NCBI RefSeq assembly: GCF_014854695.1
Contig: NZ_CP027557.1
Location: 1,178,001-1,242,000, forward strand
Length of the DNA: 64,000 nucleotides
Direction: 5' to 3'
Source: Rhodococcus rhodochrous
GTDB taxonomy: Bacteria; Actinomycetota; Actinomycetes; Mycobacteriales; Mycobacteriaceae
Shown here: in pieces, positions 1 to 10,063 of the stretch
How the letters are laid out: every line of letters begins with the position of its first letter
Numbering within the stretch: the stretch's first letter is position 1
Notes under the pieces: model-generated
Told to the model about the DNA's origin: nothing
What the model saw: the letters and a program-made list of their open reading frames with translations, nothing else
The model's database searches: none
Position numbers and translations under genes: made by a program

Positions 1-52
1 GGGGAAGAGGGTGGAACGGGACGCAGCGCCGAACGTACGGCGGCGAGGTCGG

Positions 53-1042
53 TCAGTCGCGCTGGATGCCGAGGGCGATACCGCGGGTGGCGAGCCACGG
101 GACGGGGTCGATCTTGTCGACGCCGTTGAGGTGCACCTCGAAGTGCAGGTGCGGGCCCGTGGAGAAACCGCGGTTGCCCATGGTGGCGATCTGGTCGCCG
201 GCCATGACGTGCTGACCCACGGTCACCAGCGACTGGTCGATGTGCCCGTACACGGTGACGGTGCCGTCGGTGTGGAGGAGCCGGACCCACATGCCGAAGC
301 CGGAGGCCGGACCGGAATCGATGACCTCACCGTCGGCGACCGCGAGGATCGGGGTTCCGATGGGACCTGCGATGTCGACGCCGGCGTGGAGGGTGCCCCA
401 GCGGGCGCCGAAGTTCGAGGTGAACGATCCCACGGCGGGGAGGACGAAGAGGGGGCGACGGGCCGCGGCCTCGCGCGCAGCGCGTTCCTCGCTGAACCGC
501 TGGCCCTTGGCCAGGAGATTCGAGAACTGCGACAGGTCGTTCGGGTCGGCGATGTTGAGCACCTGCGGGGCCTGCGAGGGCTGGGCGTCGGCGCTCGGCG
601 CGAACTGCGCTGCCTGGGGCACTGCGGTGGCCGTGATGATCGAAGAATCGGCTTCGCCGGCGGCGAGAGCGACCTCGGAGTGCTCGGTGTTCTGTCCCGG
701 ACCGCCGTTGGCTGCGGCCTGACCCGCGGCGACCACGGCGCCTGCGGCGACCGCGAAGACCGCGGCGCGACCCTTGAGGGCGGTGGGGGGAGTGGGAAGT
801 CGATGGGCTCCACCGCGGGATGCGGGAGCGGTGACGTCGGTGCTCTCGTCGGGACGGTCCTGCGCGAAACGGTTGTCGCGGACTGCGTGCCCGAAAGAGT
901 CGGAGTAGTAGGTGGGCTCGGGACCGGGGCCGGTGTTGCGGAAGTCCATCGTGGCGGCTTCCCAGGCGTTCCAGTCTTCGGGTGCCGATTCGGGACGGCG
1001 GATTCGGCTCTCGGCACTCGGGTTACCAGAGCGCATCGCCAT
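53..1042 (-). CDS. M23 family metallopeptidase (peptidoglycan DD-endopeptidase-like)
   Basis: Predicted membrane-anchored cell-wall endopeptidase of the LytM/M23 family, acting on peptidoglycan cross-bridges outside the membrane. The 329-residue product has a charged, Pro-rich N-terminus, one hydrophobic segment at about 91-110, a linker containing an Ala/Arg-rich helix (about 175-197), and a C-terminal M23 domain. The zinc-site pattern is complete: HxxxD at H219/D223 and HLH at H298/H300. Its place directly before and divergent from sucC matches Rv0950c in M. tuberculosis. A textbook CRP/GlxR-type site lies about 95 bp upstream. Family assignment is firm; substrate preference is inferred. 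Confidence 0.9.
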   Translation of the reverse strand: MAMRSGNPSAESRIRRPESAPEDWNAWEAATMDFRNTGPGPEPTYYSDSFGHAVRDNRFAQDRPDESTDVTAPASRGGAHRLPTPPTALKGRAAVFAVAAGAVVAAGQAAANGGPGQNTEHSEVALAAGEADSSIITATAVPQAAQFAPSADAQPSQAPQVLNIADPNDLSQFSNLLAKGQRFSEERAAREAAARRPLFVLPAVGSFTSNFGARWGTLHAGVDIAGPIGTPILAVADGEVIDSGPASGFGMWVRLLHTDGTVTVYGHIDQSLVTVGQHVMAGDQIATMGNRGFSTGPHLHFEVHLNGVDKIDPVPWLATRGIALGIQRD

Positions 1043-1484
1043 CCTCCGTTCGTGACCTCATCGTTACTTCGACCAGGCGACGGTAACGAAGCGATCGCAG
1101 GGGTGGCAAGCCGTAGTTCGTCCGGCGGACGTTATGTGAGTGGCATCACAGTGCAAACCGGGGCAAATTGGGACATGCCCCAGCGGGCGGCGTCCCAAAC
1201 ACTGTTTTCCGACATGTCACGAGTCCGTTGCGCCGCGTTCGCGCGGGATCCGGTGTCGGCGGGCCAGGGGGTACCTGTCATCCTGAACCGAGTGCTCCGC
1301 TCGAACGTGGCGTCGGCCACGTCCCGGGAGGGGAACTGCGAAGTCGTTCCCGGACCTACGCGCGCGTGACCTGTGCCACATGGGACTGCCGCGCGTGATC
1401 CGCGGCCCGGCCGAGAAACTAGAGTCCGAAACGGCCCGCTCGATACCCCGGAGCGGGCGTGAACGCAGACGAGACGGTGAGCAG
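1043..1484. promoter_or_regulatory. Divergent regulatory region between M23 peptidase and sucC
   Basis: This 442-bp stretch has no convincing gene. It must hold the promoters of both the leftward peptidase and the rightward sucCD. Visible elements are an inverted repeat TCGTTAC (1061-1067)/GTAACGA (1083-1089) just upstream of the peptidase start, and a perfect CRP-type palindrome at 1135-1150. Open frames that cross the region lack ribosome sites and look like high-GC shadows. Confidence 0.6.
1135..1150. promoter_or_regulatory. CRP/GlxR-type operator
   Basis: TGTGA-GTGGCA-TCACA matches the TGTGA-N6-TCACA consensus of Crp-family regulators (Rv3676, GlxR) in both half-sites. It lies 93 bp upstream of the peptidase start and about 335 bp upstream of sucC, so the leftward gene is the likelier target. 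Confidence 0.65.
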
Positions 1485-2654
<1,170 letters not shown>

Positions 2655-2670
2655 AGGGACACACAGAACA

Positions 2671-3573
2671 ATGGCAATCTTCCTTACCAAGGATTCCAAG
2701 GTCATCGTCCAGGGCATCACCGGCGGCGAGGGCACCAAGCACACCGCGCTCATGCTCAAGGCCGGCACCCAGGTCGTCGGCGGCGTGAACGCCCGCAAGG
2801 CCGGCACGACGGTCTCGCACACCGACAAGGACGGCAACCCGGTCGAGCTCCCCGTCTTCGGCTCCGTCGCCGAGGCCATCAAGGAGACCGGCGCCGACGT
2901 CTCGATCGCGTTCGTTCCCCCGGCCTTCTCGAAGGACGCCATCGTCGAGGCCATCGACGCGGAGATCCCGCTGCTCGTGGTCATCACCGAGGGCATCCCC
3001 GTGCAGGACTCCGCCTACGCCTGGGCCTACAACGTCCAGAAGGGCAACAAGACCCGCATCATCGGTCCCAACTGCCCCGGCATCATCACCCCGGGTGAGG
3101 CGCTCGTCGGCATCACCCCGGCGAACATCGCCGGCAAGGGCCCGGTCGGCCTCGTCTCCAAGTCGGGCACCCTGACCTACCAGATGATGTTCGAGCTGCG
3201 CGAGTACGGCTTCTCGACCGCCATCGGCATCGGCGGCGACCCGGTCATCGGCACCACCCACATCGACGCCATCGAGGCGTTCGAGAAGGACCCGGAGACC
3301 AAGGTCATCGTCATGATCGGCGAGATCGGCGGCGACGCCGAGGAGCGCGCGGCCGATTACATCAAGGCCAACGTGACCAAGCCGGTCGTAGGCTACGTCG
3401 CGGGCTTCACCGCTCCCGAGGGCAAGACCATGGGCCACGCCGGCGCCATCGTCTCGGGCTCCTCGGGCACCGCTCAGGCCAAGAAGGACGCTCTCGAGGC
3501 GGCCGGCGTGAAGGTCGGCAAGACGCCGTCCGAGACCGCTGCGCTCGCTCGCGAGATCCTGCAGTCGCTCTGA
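2671..3573 (+). CDS. sucD: Succinyl-CoA synthetase (ADP-forming) alpha subunit
   Basis: Alpha subunit, carrying the CoA-binding Rossmann domain and the histidine that is transiently phosphorylated. The start gives [21 protein letters not shown] and 300 residues, the usual family length. The active-site histidine is visible as H256 in the GHAGAIV motif, and the nucleotide-binding region [13 protein letters not shown] is intact. It lies 16 bp after sucC and is cotranscribed with it. Confidence 0.97.
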   Translation: MAIFLTKDSKVIVQGITGGEGTKHTALMLKAGTQVVGGVNARKAGTTVSHTDKDGNPVELPVFGSVAEAIKETGADVSIAFVPPAFSKDAIVEAIDAEIPLLVVITEGIPVQDSAYAWAYNVQKGNKTRIIGPNCPGIITPGEALVGITPANIAGKGPVGLVSKSGTLTYQMMFELREYGFSTAIGIGGDPVIGTTHIDAIEAFEKDPETKVIVMIGEIGGDAEERAADYIKANVTKPVVGYVAGFTAPEGKTMGHAGAIVSGSSGTAQAKKDALEAAGVKVGKTPSETAALAREILQSL

Positions 3574-3590
3574 CAGCAGCGTCACCTTCC

Positions 3591-3640
3591 GTGCGCGCCT
3601 TCCGGTGGCTCCGGCCATCGGGAGGCGCGCACGCGCTTTT
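3591..3640 (+). terminator. Intrinsic terminator after sucCD
   Basis: GTGCGCGCC (3591-3599) pairs perfectly with GGCGCGCAC (3624-3632). The intervening bases can extend the stem with G-U pairs, and GCGCTTTT follows. It lies 17 bp after the sucD stop and also faces the end of the leftward YigZ gene. Confidence 0.65.
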
Positions 3641-3655
3641 CCGGTGTGGATCCGG

Positions 3656-4288
3656 TCAGATGTCGATCCAGTCGACTCCCGCGGGTTCGAGTTCGCCCGC
3701 CCCGGACGTCAACGACGCCACCCACCCCTCCAGTTCGCTCCGCTCGCGCCCGGCGACGGTGAGGACGACCCGGTCCGCATAAGCGACGTCGAGCACCGCG
3801 ACCCCGCGCCCGCGCAGTTCCGCCTCCACGCGACCCGCCTCGCCGTGATCGATCGCGAGGGTGAACTTCTCCTGCTGCCTGCGCTCGACGAGGGGCGCCT
3901 CGTCCAGTGCCGTCGCGACCGCACCCGAGTACGCGCGCACCAGCCCGCCCGCGCCGAGCTTGATCCCCCCGAACCACCGGGTCACCACCACCGCGACGTT
4001 CACGAGATCCCGGTGGTGCAGGACCTGCAGCATCGGGATGCCGGCCGTGCCGCCCGGCTCCCCGTCGTCGCTCGACCGCTCGGCACGCGCCGCCGGGGCG
4101 TCACCCACCACGAACGCCCAGCAATGGTGTCGGGCATCGGGATACAGTCGGCGTTGTTCGTCGACGAAGGCGAGCGCGGCGTCGGCCGTGTCGACACGAC
4201 GAACCGCCGCGAGGAAACGCGAGTGCTTCACCTCCGTCTCGACCACGACGTCGGGGCCCGGGGCGAGAGTGTGCGGCATGGACCCCAT
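3656..4288 (-). CDS. YigZ/IMPACT (UPF0029) family protein
   Basis: The 210-residue product carries the UPF0029 N-terminal domain: E-K-SRF near the start, RHHCWAF and [10 protein letters not shown] in the middle, [17 protein letters not shown] after it. A smaller C-terminal RRM-like domain (about 135-205) follows, as in E. coli YigZ and eukaryotic IMPACT. The family is linked to translation control or proline peptide handling, but no bacterial reaction is settled. A second ATG nine bases downstream (4279) is an equally good start. It is a single leftward gene between two rightward operons. Confidence 0.88.
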   Translation of the reverse strand: MGSMPHTLAPGPDVVVETEVKHSRFLAAVRRVDTADAALAFVDEQRRLYPDARHHCWAFVVGDAPAARAERSSDDGEPGGTAGIPMLQVLHHRDLVNVAVVVTRWFGGIKLGAGGLVRAYSGAVATALDEAPLVERRQQEKFTLAIDHGEAGRVEAELRGRGVAVLDVAYADRVVLTVAGRERSELEGWVASLTSGAGELEPAGVDWIDI

Positions 4289-4362
4289 TCTCTCGGGTAG
4301 TCCCTAGGCTGTTGACTGCAGGACGAGTGACCGACACACACCGATCGACGGCAGGAGAATCG

Positions 4363-5514
4363 ATGACATTCCCCGCAGGCGCATCCGCTCAGAGCAAGGT
4401 GGTGCCGTTGCTGCTGCCACTCGCGGTGGCCGTGCTCGGTGCCGTGAACTTCCTGCTCGGCCTCACACCCTTCGTGAACATCACCTTCGGCTCGCAGGTG
4501 GCGCTCACGTCCTTCGATTTCGGCTTCGCCGTCGTGCCGCTGGCCTTCCTGCTCTTCGGCGGTGTGAGCGCGGCACTGTCGCTGCTCCCCGGCCAGGACC
4601 TGCGTGCCGTGGCCGTCGCGGCGTCGGGCGTCGGTTTCGTGACATCCCTGTTCCAGCTGTTCCATCTGCCCGAGGACACCGGGATCGCGTGGGGCGGCGT
4701 GACGATCCTCGTCCTCGGTTTCCTGCAGTTCGCGCTGGCGCTCGTCGCGCTGCTGTTCGGCCTCGGCATCCTCGTGTCCGGCCGGTCGGGTGAGCGGAGT
4801 TCCTTCGGGTCGCAGCAGGGCGCCGGGCAGTACCAGGGATTCGGGTCCGGTGCGGGAACCGGTCAGCCGCAGGGCTCCGGTTCGCCGCAGGGATACGGTT
4901 CGCCGCAGGGTTACGGCCCGCAGGGATACGGCCAGCCCTACGGCTCGCAGCAGGGAGTCACCGGAGGGCAGTCCCAGTTCGGTGCGCCGCATCCCGGCCA
5001 TCAGGCGTATCCCGGACAGCAGACGTCGGGGGAGTACTCCGGCGCGCAGCAGTATTCGGGGTCGCAGCAGTACGCCGGGTCGCAGCAGTACGCCGGGTCC
5101 CAGCAGTATCCGGGCGCTCAGCAGTACGGCGGGCAGCAGTACAGCGGTTCCCAGCAGTTCCCCGGTTCCCAGCAGTTCCCGGGTGCTCAGCAGTACGGCG
5201 GGGGAGCGCAGTATCCCGGTGCCCAGCAGTACGGCGGACAGCAGTACCCCGGTGCGCAGCCGACCCAGCAGTACCCGATCCAGGAACCGCACGGCGCTCA
5301 GGACTCGACGGACCACACCGACACGCGGGCGGACGGCACAGCCACGCGGGCGGACGGCACAGCCACGCGGGCGGACGGCACAGTCACATGGGCGGACGGC
5401 ACAGTGTCCGATGACGACACGACGGGCACGGAACGTCGCGAGGAGACCGGGACCACTGCGACCGGCGACCAGGACGCCACGCAGGCGTTCCGCGCACCGG
5501 ACGACCAGCGGTGA
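4363..5514 (+). CDS. Rv0954-like membrane protein (DUF5336) with Q/Y/G-rich tail
   Basis: About 383 residues from an ATG preceded by GGCAGGAG. The first 130 residues form four hydrophobic segments resembling the DUF5336 / 34-kDa antigen family (Rv0954), reported as a mycobacterial divisome-associated protein. The rest is low-complexity: many SQQYxG/AQQYGG units, then four near-identical heptapeptides (TRADGTA type), then an acidic Thr/Asp-rich end. It sits directly before a PerM homologue, as in M. tuberculosis. Membrane location and family are well supported; the function of the tail is unknown. Confidence 0.85.
   Translation: MTFPAGASAQSKVVPLLLPLAVAVLGAVNFLLGLTPFVNITFGSQVALTSFDFGFAVVPLAFLLFGGVSAALSLLPGQDLRAVAVAASGVGFVTSLFQLFHLPEDTGIAWGGVTILVLGFLQFALALVALLFGLGILVSGRSGERSSFGSQQGAGQYQGFGSGAGTGQPQGSGSPQGYGSPQGYGPQGYGQPYGSQQGVTGGQSQFGAPHPGHQAYPGQQTSGEYSGAQQYSGSQQYAGSQQYAGSQQYPGAQQYGGQQYSGSQQFPGSQQFPGAQQYGGGAQYPGAQQYGGQQYPGAQPTQQYPIQEPHGAQDSTDHTDTRADGTATRADGTATRADGTVTWADGTVSDDDTTGTERREETGTTATGDQDATQAFRAPDDQR
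5323..5406 (+). repeat. Four tandem 21-bp coding repeats
   Basis: Copies begin at 5323, 5344, 5365 and 5386, unit ACGCGGGCGGACGGCACAG plus two bases. Copies 1-2 are identical at base level, copy 3 differs by one base and copy 4 by a few. They encode T(R/W)ADGT(A/V). The unit is a multiple of three, so copy number can change in frame. Confidence 0.9.
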
Positions 5515-5563
5515 TCGGCGCGCCTGACACCACGATCGCCGTGTCGGTGACACTCTCGAACCG

Positions 5564-7222
5564 ATGACTTCGACGCTCGGCCGGTCCACCCGGCACGTTC
5601 CCACCGACGACGACAGCCTGGACCCGGAGCGGTTCCGCATCCTGCTCGGTACTGCGGCCCGCGTTCCGGCGGTGACGCTCGCCGTCGTGGCCACCATCGT
5701 GGTGACGACGATGGTCGTCGCCAACAGCGATCTCACCGGCATCTACGCCGCGATCGCCGGCACGTGGCTCGCACTGCACCAGGTGACGCTCACGATCGAC
5801 GGCACGTCGCTCGGCGTGCTGCCGCTGCTGCCCACCGCGGTTCTGGTGTGGCAGGCGGCGCGGGGATGCGCGTCCGCGGCCGACGCGCTCGTCGAGAACA
5901 GTGGGTATGCCCTCGATCGTCAGGACGTCTCGCGCATCACCGTCGCCGTCCTCGCCGGCCCGCTGCTCGTGACCGCGGCGTCGCTGATCGTGCTGCAGGA
6001 TGCGGCGAGCGTGCTGCCGGTGACGCCTCCGAATGCAGCTGCCGCGCTCACGTGGGTTACCGGCATCTACCTCGTCGCGGCCCTCATCGGCATCGGCTCC
6101 CGTGTGTGGAAGCCGCTGGTGCGGTACTACTCGGCGCCCGATTGGCTCGTGCTCGCCTTCCGTCCGGCGCTGCGGGTGCTGCTGGGGATGTTCGCCCTCG
6201 GCGGGGTGGTGGTCGTCGCGGGACTGCTGTGGTCGTGGAACGTCGTCGGTGAACTGCTCGCGCGCGGGGACCACTGGACCGGTGTGCTGGGTCTGACGGT
6301 GATGTCGATCCTGTACCTGCCCAACGTCATCATCGGTGCCGCGGCCGTCCTGGCGGGCAGCACCGTGCACTTCGGCGACATCCACCTGAGCCTGTTCGAG
6401 GCGACGGGCGGCGACCTCCCGGCGCTGCCGGTGCTCGCGGCGGTCCCCACGGGCCCGGCCGCAGCGTTCTGGCCGGTGCTGCTGGCCGTTCCGGCGACGA
6501 TCGGTGCGCTGCTCGGACGTTTCGCCGCGCAGCGAACCCTGCAGGCGAAGGCCGACGGTGCCCCGGTGGGCAGCGCCGACGCTTCATGGACGGTGCTCGC
6601 TGCCGCAGCGGGCGCCGGACTCGTCACGGCGCTGGCGACCTGGGTCGCGGGCGGCCCGCTCGGCGTCTTCGGCACGGTCGGCGCCAACTGGTGGCTCGCC
6701 GGAATCCTCGTCTTCGCCTGGTGTGGCCTGCTCGGCATCATCACGGCCCAGCTGCTCGTATGGCGCGAAGGTCGACTGGCCGCGGCGGCATTGCGCGCCG
6801 ACACCGAGGTGGCCGAGGAGACCCCGGAGGACGCGGCGGACGCGGCCGACGCGACCGAGGCCGACGACACCGCTGATGCAGGAGCCGACACAGAACTCGA
6901 GGCGCCCGAGGGCGAGACCCCGGCACTCGAGGCTCCTGTGGCAGAGGACGCCGATGACGCGGATGCCGACGACGAGGAGGAATCCTCGGTCGAGGACACC
7001 ACCGCCGCCGAGCGCGAGGTCGCAGAAGTCGACGGGGACGAAGCCGCCGCAGTCGAGGAGGACGAGGCTGCCGAGGACGACGCGGAGAGCCTCGAGGACG
7101 ATGCGGACGCCGACGACGTCATCGACGCCGAGGTGGTCGAGGTGGTCGACGAGGATGACGCCGAGGACGAGGGCGAGCCCGACGAGGAGGTCGCGAACAA
7201 GGCCGAAAAGGGCGCCGACTAG
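5564..7222 (+). CDS. PerM-like cell division membrane protein (DUF6350 family)
   Basis: The 552-residue product has about 400 residues with many hydrophobic segments, then roughly 150 residues made almost only of Asp, Glu, Ala and Val. The membrane part resembles the DUF6350 family, which includes Rv0955 (PerM), implicated in divisome stability and persistence in mycobacteria. The position between the Rv0954-like gene and purN-purH is the same as in M. tuberculosis. No strong ribosome site precedes the ATG. The acidic cytosolic tail is unusually long. Confidence 0.82.
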   Translation: MTSTLGRSTRHVPTDDDSLDPERFRILLGTAARVPAVTLAVVATIVVTTMVVANSDLTGIYAAIAGTWLALHQVTLTIDGTSLGVLPLLPTAVLVWQAARGCASAADALVENSGYALDRQDVSRITVAVLAGPLLVTAASLIVLQDAASVLPVTPPNAAAALTWVTGIYLVAALIGIGSRVWKPLVRYYSAPDWLVLAFRPALRVLLGMFALGGVVVVAGLLWSWNVVGELLARGDHWTGVLGLTVMSILYLPNVIIGAAAVLAGSTVHFGDIHLSLFEATGGDLPALPVLAAVPTGPAAAFWPVLLAVPATIGALLGRFAAQRTLQAKADGAPVGSADASWTVLAAAAGAGLVTALATWVAGGPLGVFGTVGANWWLAGILVFAWCGLLGIITAQLLVWREGRLAAAALRADTEVAEETPEDAADAADATEADDTADAGADTELEAPEGETPALEAPVAEDADDADADDEEESSVEDTTAAEREVAEVDGDEAAAVEEDEAAEDDAESLEDDADADDVIDAEVVEVVDEDDAEDEGEPDEEVANKAEKGAD

Positions 7223-7277
7223 GCTCTCCTACGGCCGGTCGATCGGCCGACCCACCTCGACTTCACAGGAGTGGACC

Positions 7278-7925
7278 CTGACTGCCTCGCGTGACCAGCT
7301 GCCGCCCACCGCGCCGGCGCGGCTCGTCGTCCTCGCCTCGGGCACGGGCAGCCTCTTGCGTTCGCTGCTCGACGCCACCCGGACCGACGGATATCCCGCG
7401 ACGGTCGTCGCTGTCGGTGTCGATCGCCAATGTCCCGCCGAAGGGCACGCCGCCGACGAAGGCATCCCGTCGTTCCGCGTCGCGTTGCGCGACTTCGAGG
7501 ACCGCACTTCGTGGGACCGCGCGCTGACCGACGCGGTCGCCGCCCACGAACCCGACCTCGTGGTGTCCGCGGGCTTCATGAAGATCCTGGGTTCGGCCTT
7601 CCTCGAGCGGTTCGCCGGCCGCATCATCAACACTCATCCCGCGCTACTGCCGTCGTTCCCCGGCGCGCACGCCGTTGCCGACGCCCTTGCCTACGGCGTC
7701 AAGATCACCGGTTCGACGGTGCATCTCGTCGACGGGGGCGTCGACACCGGCCCGATCCTCGCGCAGGAAGCCGTGCAGGTGCTCGACGACGACGACGAGG
7801 ACACCCTGCACGAGCGCATCAAGGTTGTGGAGCGACGGCTGCTGGCCGAGATGGTCGCCGCCGTCGCCACCCGTGGAGTTGTTTCCGATGGACGAAAGGC
7901 CGTGATCCCCGGTGACCGAACGTAA
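7278..7925 (+). CDS. purN: Phosphoribosylglycinamide formyltransferase (GAR transformylase)
   Basis: Uses 10-formyl-THF to formylate GAR, step three of purine synthesis. The 215-residue product shows the family signature: [12 protein letters not shown] at the N-terminus, then [16 protein letters not shown] with the catalytic Asn-His, and the Asp loop [12 protein letters not shown]. No ATG, GTG or TTG lies in frame between the upstream gene and the nucleotide-binding motif. The only start that fits is CTG at 7278, six bases after a perfect AGGAG. It overlaps purH by 14 bp, so the two are translationally linked. Confidence 0.93.
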   Translation: MTASRDQLPPTAPARLVVLASGTGSLLRSLLDATRTDGYPATVVAVGVDRQCPAEGHAADEGIPSFRVALRDFEDRTSWDRALTDAVAAHEPDLVVSAGFMKILGSAFLERFAGRIINTHPALLPSFPGAHAVADALAYGVKITGSTVHLVDGGVDTGPILAQEAVQVLDDDDEDTLHERIKVVERRLLAEMVAAVATRGVVSDGRKAVIPGDRT

Positions 7926-9474
7926 GACTGTGCGCCGCGCGCTGGTCAGCGTGTACGACAAGAGCGGGCTGGTGGAGCTGGCGACAGGGCTCCATGCGGC
8001 AGGTGTCGAGCTGGTCTCGACCGGCTCCACGGCCAAGACCATCGCCGACGCAGGCGTGCCGGTGACGAAGGTCGAGGAACTGACCGGCTTCCCCGAGTGC
8101 CTCGAAGGCCGGGTGAAGACCCTGCACCCGCGCGTGCACGCCGGCATCCTCGCCGACACCCGCAAGCAGGACCACCTCGACCAGATCGCCGATCTGGGCA
8201 TCGAGACGTTCGAGCTCGTCGTCGTGAACCTCTACCCGTTCACGCAGACGGTCGCCTCGGGTGCGAGCCCCGACGAGTGCGTCGAGCAGATCGACATCGG
8301 TGGCCCGTCGATGGTGCGTGCCGCGGCGAAGAACCACCCGTCGGTTGCGGTCGTCGTCGACCCGGCCGCCTACGGTGACGTGCTCGCCGCCGTCGAGGGT
8401 GGCGGTTTCACCCTCGAGCAGCGCAAGCGTCTTGCCGCGCAGGCGTTCCAGCACACCGCCGCCTACGACGTCGCGGTGGCGAGCTGGATGAACAGCGGCT
8501 ACGCGGCGCCCGAGGGCGACGAGTCGCAGTTCCCGGCGTGGACCGGCGCGACCTGGACCCGCGCGAACGTCCTTCGCTACGGCGAGAACCCGCACCAGGC
8601 CGCGGCCTTGTACGTGAACGAGGCGGGCGAGCCGGGGCTCGCGCAGGCCGAGCAGTTCCACGGCAAGGAGATGTCCTACAACAACTACCAGGACGCCGAC
8701 GCCGCTTGGCGCGCCGCGCACGACCACAGCGAGCCGTGTGTCGCGATCATCAAGCACGCCAATCCGTGCGGCATCGCGATCGCCGACGACATCGCCACCG
8801 CGCACCGCAACGCGCACGAGTGCGATCCGGTCTCGGCCTTCGGTGGCGTCATCGCCGCGAACCGTGAGGTGAGCGTCGAGATGGCCGAGCAGGTCGCCGA
8901 GATCTTCACCGAGGTGATCATCGCCCCGTCGTACGCCGACGGTGCCGTCGACGTGCTCTCCCGCAAGAAGAACATCCGCATCCTGCGCGCCGATTCGCCG
9001 AAGTCGGCTCCGGTCGAGATCCGTCAGATCTCCGGCGGACTGCTCCTGCAGGAGCGCGACGTGCTCACCGCGGACGGCGACTCCACCGCCAACTGGCAGC
9101 TCGCGTGCGGCGAGGCCGCCGACGAGGCCACGCTGCGCGATCTCGAATTCGCCTGGCGCGCATGCCGTGCCGTGAAGTCCAACGCGATCCTGCTGGCCTC
9201 GGGCGGCGCGACCGTCGGTGTCGGCATGGGTCAGGTCAACCGCGTCGACTCGGCGCGACTCGCCGTGACCCGTGCGGGCGATCGTGTCGCCGGATCGGTG
9301 GCCGCGTCGGATGCCTTCTTCCCGTTCGCCGACGGTCTGCAGGTGCTGACCGAGGCCGGCGTGAAGGCGATCGTGCAGCCGGGTGGCTCGGTGCGCGACA
9401 ACGAGGTCATCGAGGCCGCTCGCGAGGCCGGCGTGACGCTGTACCTCACCGGCGCACGGCACTTCGCGCACTAG
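7912..9474 (+). CDS. purH: Bifunctional AICAR transformylase / IMP cyclohydrolase
   Basis: Catalyses the last two steps of IMP synthesis. The 520 residues match the family length. The N-terminal MGS-like cyclohydrolase domain begins [17 protein letters not shown], and the C-terminal transformylase domain has NPHQAAALY, the IKHANPCG motif and the [14 protein letters not shown] end. The GTG start at 7912 lies inside the 3' end of purN. The operon perM-purN-purH follows the mycobacterial order. Confidence 0.97.
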   Translation: MTERKTVRRALVSVYDKSGLVELATGLHAAGVELVSTGSTAKTIADAGVPVTKVEELTGFPECLEGRVKTLHPRVHAGILADTRKQDHLDQIADLGIETFELVVVNLYPFTQTVASGASPDECVEQIDIGGPSMVRAAAKNHPSVAVVVDPAAYGDVLAAVEGGGFTLEQRKRLAAQAFQHTAAYDVAVASWMNSGYAAPEGDESQFPAWTGATWTRANVLRYGENPHQAAALYVNEAGEPGLAQAEQFHGKEMSYNNYQDADAAWRAAHDHSEPCVAIIKHANPCGIAIADDIATAHRNAHECDPVSAFGGVIAANREVSVEMAEQVAEIFTEVIIAPSYADGAVDVLSRKKNIRILRADSPKSAPVEIRQISGGLLLQERDVLTADGDSTANWQLACGEAADEATLRDLEFAWRACRAVKSNAILLASGGATVGVGMGQVNRVDSARLAVTRAGDRVAGSVAASDAFFPFADGLQVLTEAGVKAIVQPGGSVRDNEVIEAAREAGVTLYLTGARHFAH

Positions 9475-9512
9475 TCACGAACACCACGCGCGGCACCCGC
9501 GCGCACCGTCGC

Positions 9513-9755
9513 TCAGGCGGCGTGCGCGTGGGTGCCGTTGTCGTGTGCGGTGGGTTCGACGGTGCGCTTGCCGCGGCCCTCGGAGATGACCAGCTTGGCG
9601 GCGCCACGGTCGAGCAGTTCGCGGATGAGATCCGCGGAGGCGGCGCCGCTCTCGGTACCGCCGACCCGGCTCAGGTCGATGGTGATGGCGTGACCGGTGA
9701 GGTCGTCGGGCAGTTCGGTCGACACGGTGCCGCCGGATTCGATTCGCAGTTTCAT
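9513..9755 (-). CDS. Small protein of unknown function (80 aa)
   Basis: An ATG preceded by a good ribosome site (AGGAGAAACACC) opens an 80-residue frame starting MKLRIESGGTVSTELPDD. It has a predicted beta-alpha pattern (ITIDLSRVGG, then a helix SADLIRELLDRGAA, then KLVISEG) and a His/Ala-rich end. The fold outline is faintly like a STAS or small alpha/beta domain, but I do not recognise a family. It faces purH end-on and follows a leader of more than 200 bp that contains a strong hairpin. Confidence 0.6.
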   Translation of the reverse strand: MKLRIESGGTVSTELPDDLTGHAITIDLSRVGGTESGAASADLIRELLDRGAAKLVISEGRGKRTVEPTAHDNGTHAHAA

Positions 9756-9806
9756 GGTGTTTCTCCTGTCGAGGTGATCTTGTACGGGTCGCGGTCGGGG
9801 ATAGAG

Positions 9807-9836
9807 AAAGGGCACCCGGGGCGTATGTGCCCCGAG
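9807..9836 (-). terminator. GC-rich hairpin, terminator or attenuator
   Basis: GGGCACCCGGGGC and GCCCCGAGTGCCC form a 13-bp stem with one wobble position around a short loop. Read leftward it is followed by TTTCTC, so it could end or attenuate transcription about 50 bases before the 80-aa gene. Confidence 0.5.
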
Positions 9837-9973
9837 TGCCCGAGAACGAGTCGTCGTGTGACTTCTATTCTCGGGATCGCTCCGCCGCGAAGTGGAAGAA
9901 GAAGTGAGAAAACGGTACGGAACAATCGGCTACGTACATGTGCTTGTATCGCATCGGACCGTACCTTTCTCAT

Positions 9974-9991
9974 GTGAACCAGTTGGTTAAC
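9974..9991. promoter_or_regulatory. Palindromic operator-like site
   Basis: GTGAACCA-GT-TGGTTAAC has 8-bp arms with one mismatch, the size and symmetry of a TetR-type operator. No regulator gene is adjacent, so the binding protein is unknown. Confidence 0.4.
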
Positions 9992-10063
9992 GGATGACCA
10001 TACACGAACAACGCGGAATGGACATTTGTTATTTCCGCGTCGTCCGTGCGTAGGGGCGGGTGC

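Larger units (their letters stand above)
9756..10063. promoter_or_regulatory. Intergenic leader upstream of the 80-aa gene
   Basis: This 308-bp gap is visibly lower in GC than its neighbours. It contains a hairpin at 9807-9836 and a palindrome at 9974-9991. A 73-codon frame runs through it leftward and ends by ATGA overlap with the 80-aa gene, but it has no ribosome site and atypical composition, so I do not call it. Confidence 0.5.

Noticed and set aside
1061-1089. GTTAC/GTAAC inverted repeat as an MtrA site
   Set aside because: The half-sites are inverted with 15 bp between, unlike the direct repeats I recall for MtrA, so I do not assign it.
5384-6385. Long leftward frame opposite the Rv0954-like and PerM-like genes
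   Set aside because: His/Arg/Asp-rich translation without any family feature, typical of high-GC antisense shadows; the same applies to other long frames opposite confident genes.
9752-9973. 73-codon leftward frame upstream of the 80-aa gene
   Set aside because: No ribosome site, lower GC and atypical codons. Kept only as a possible leader peptide in findings.
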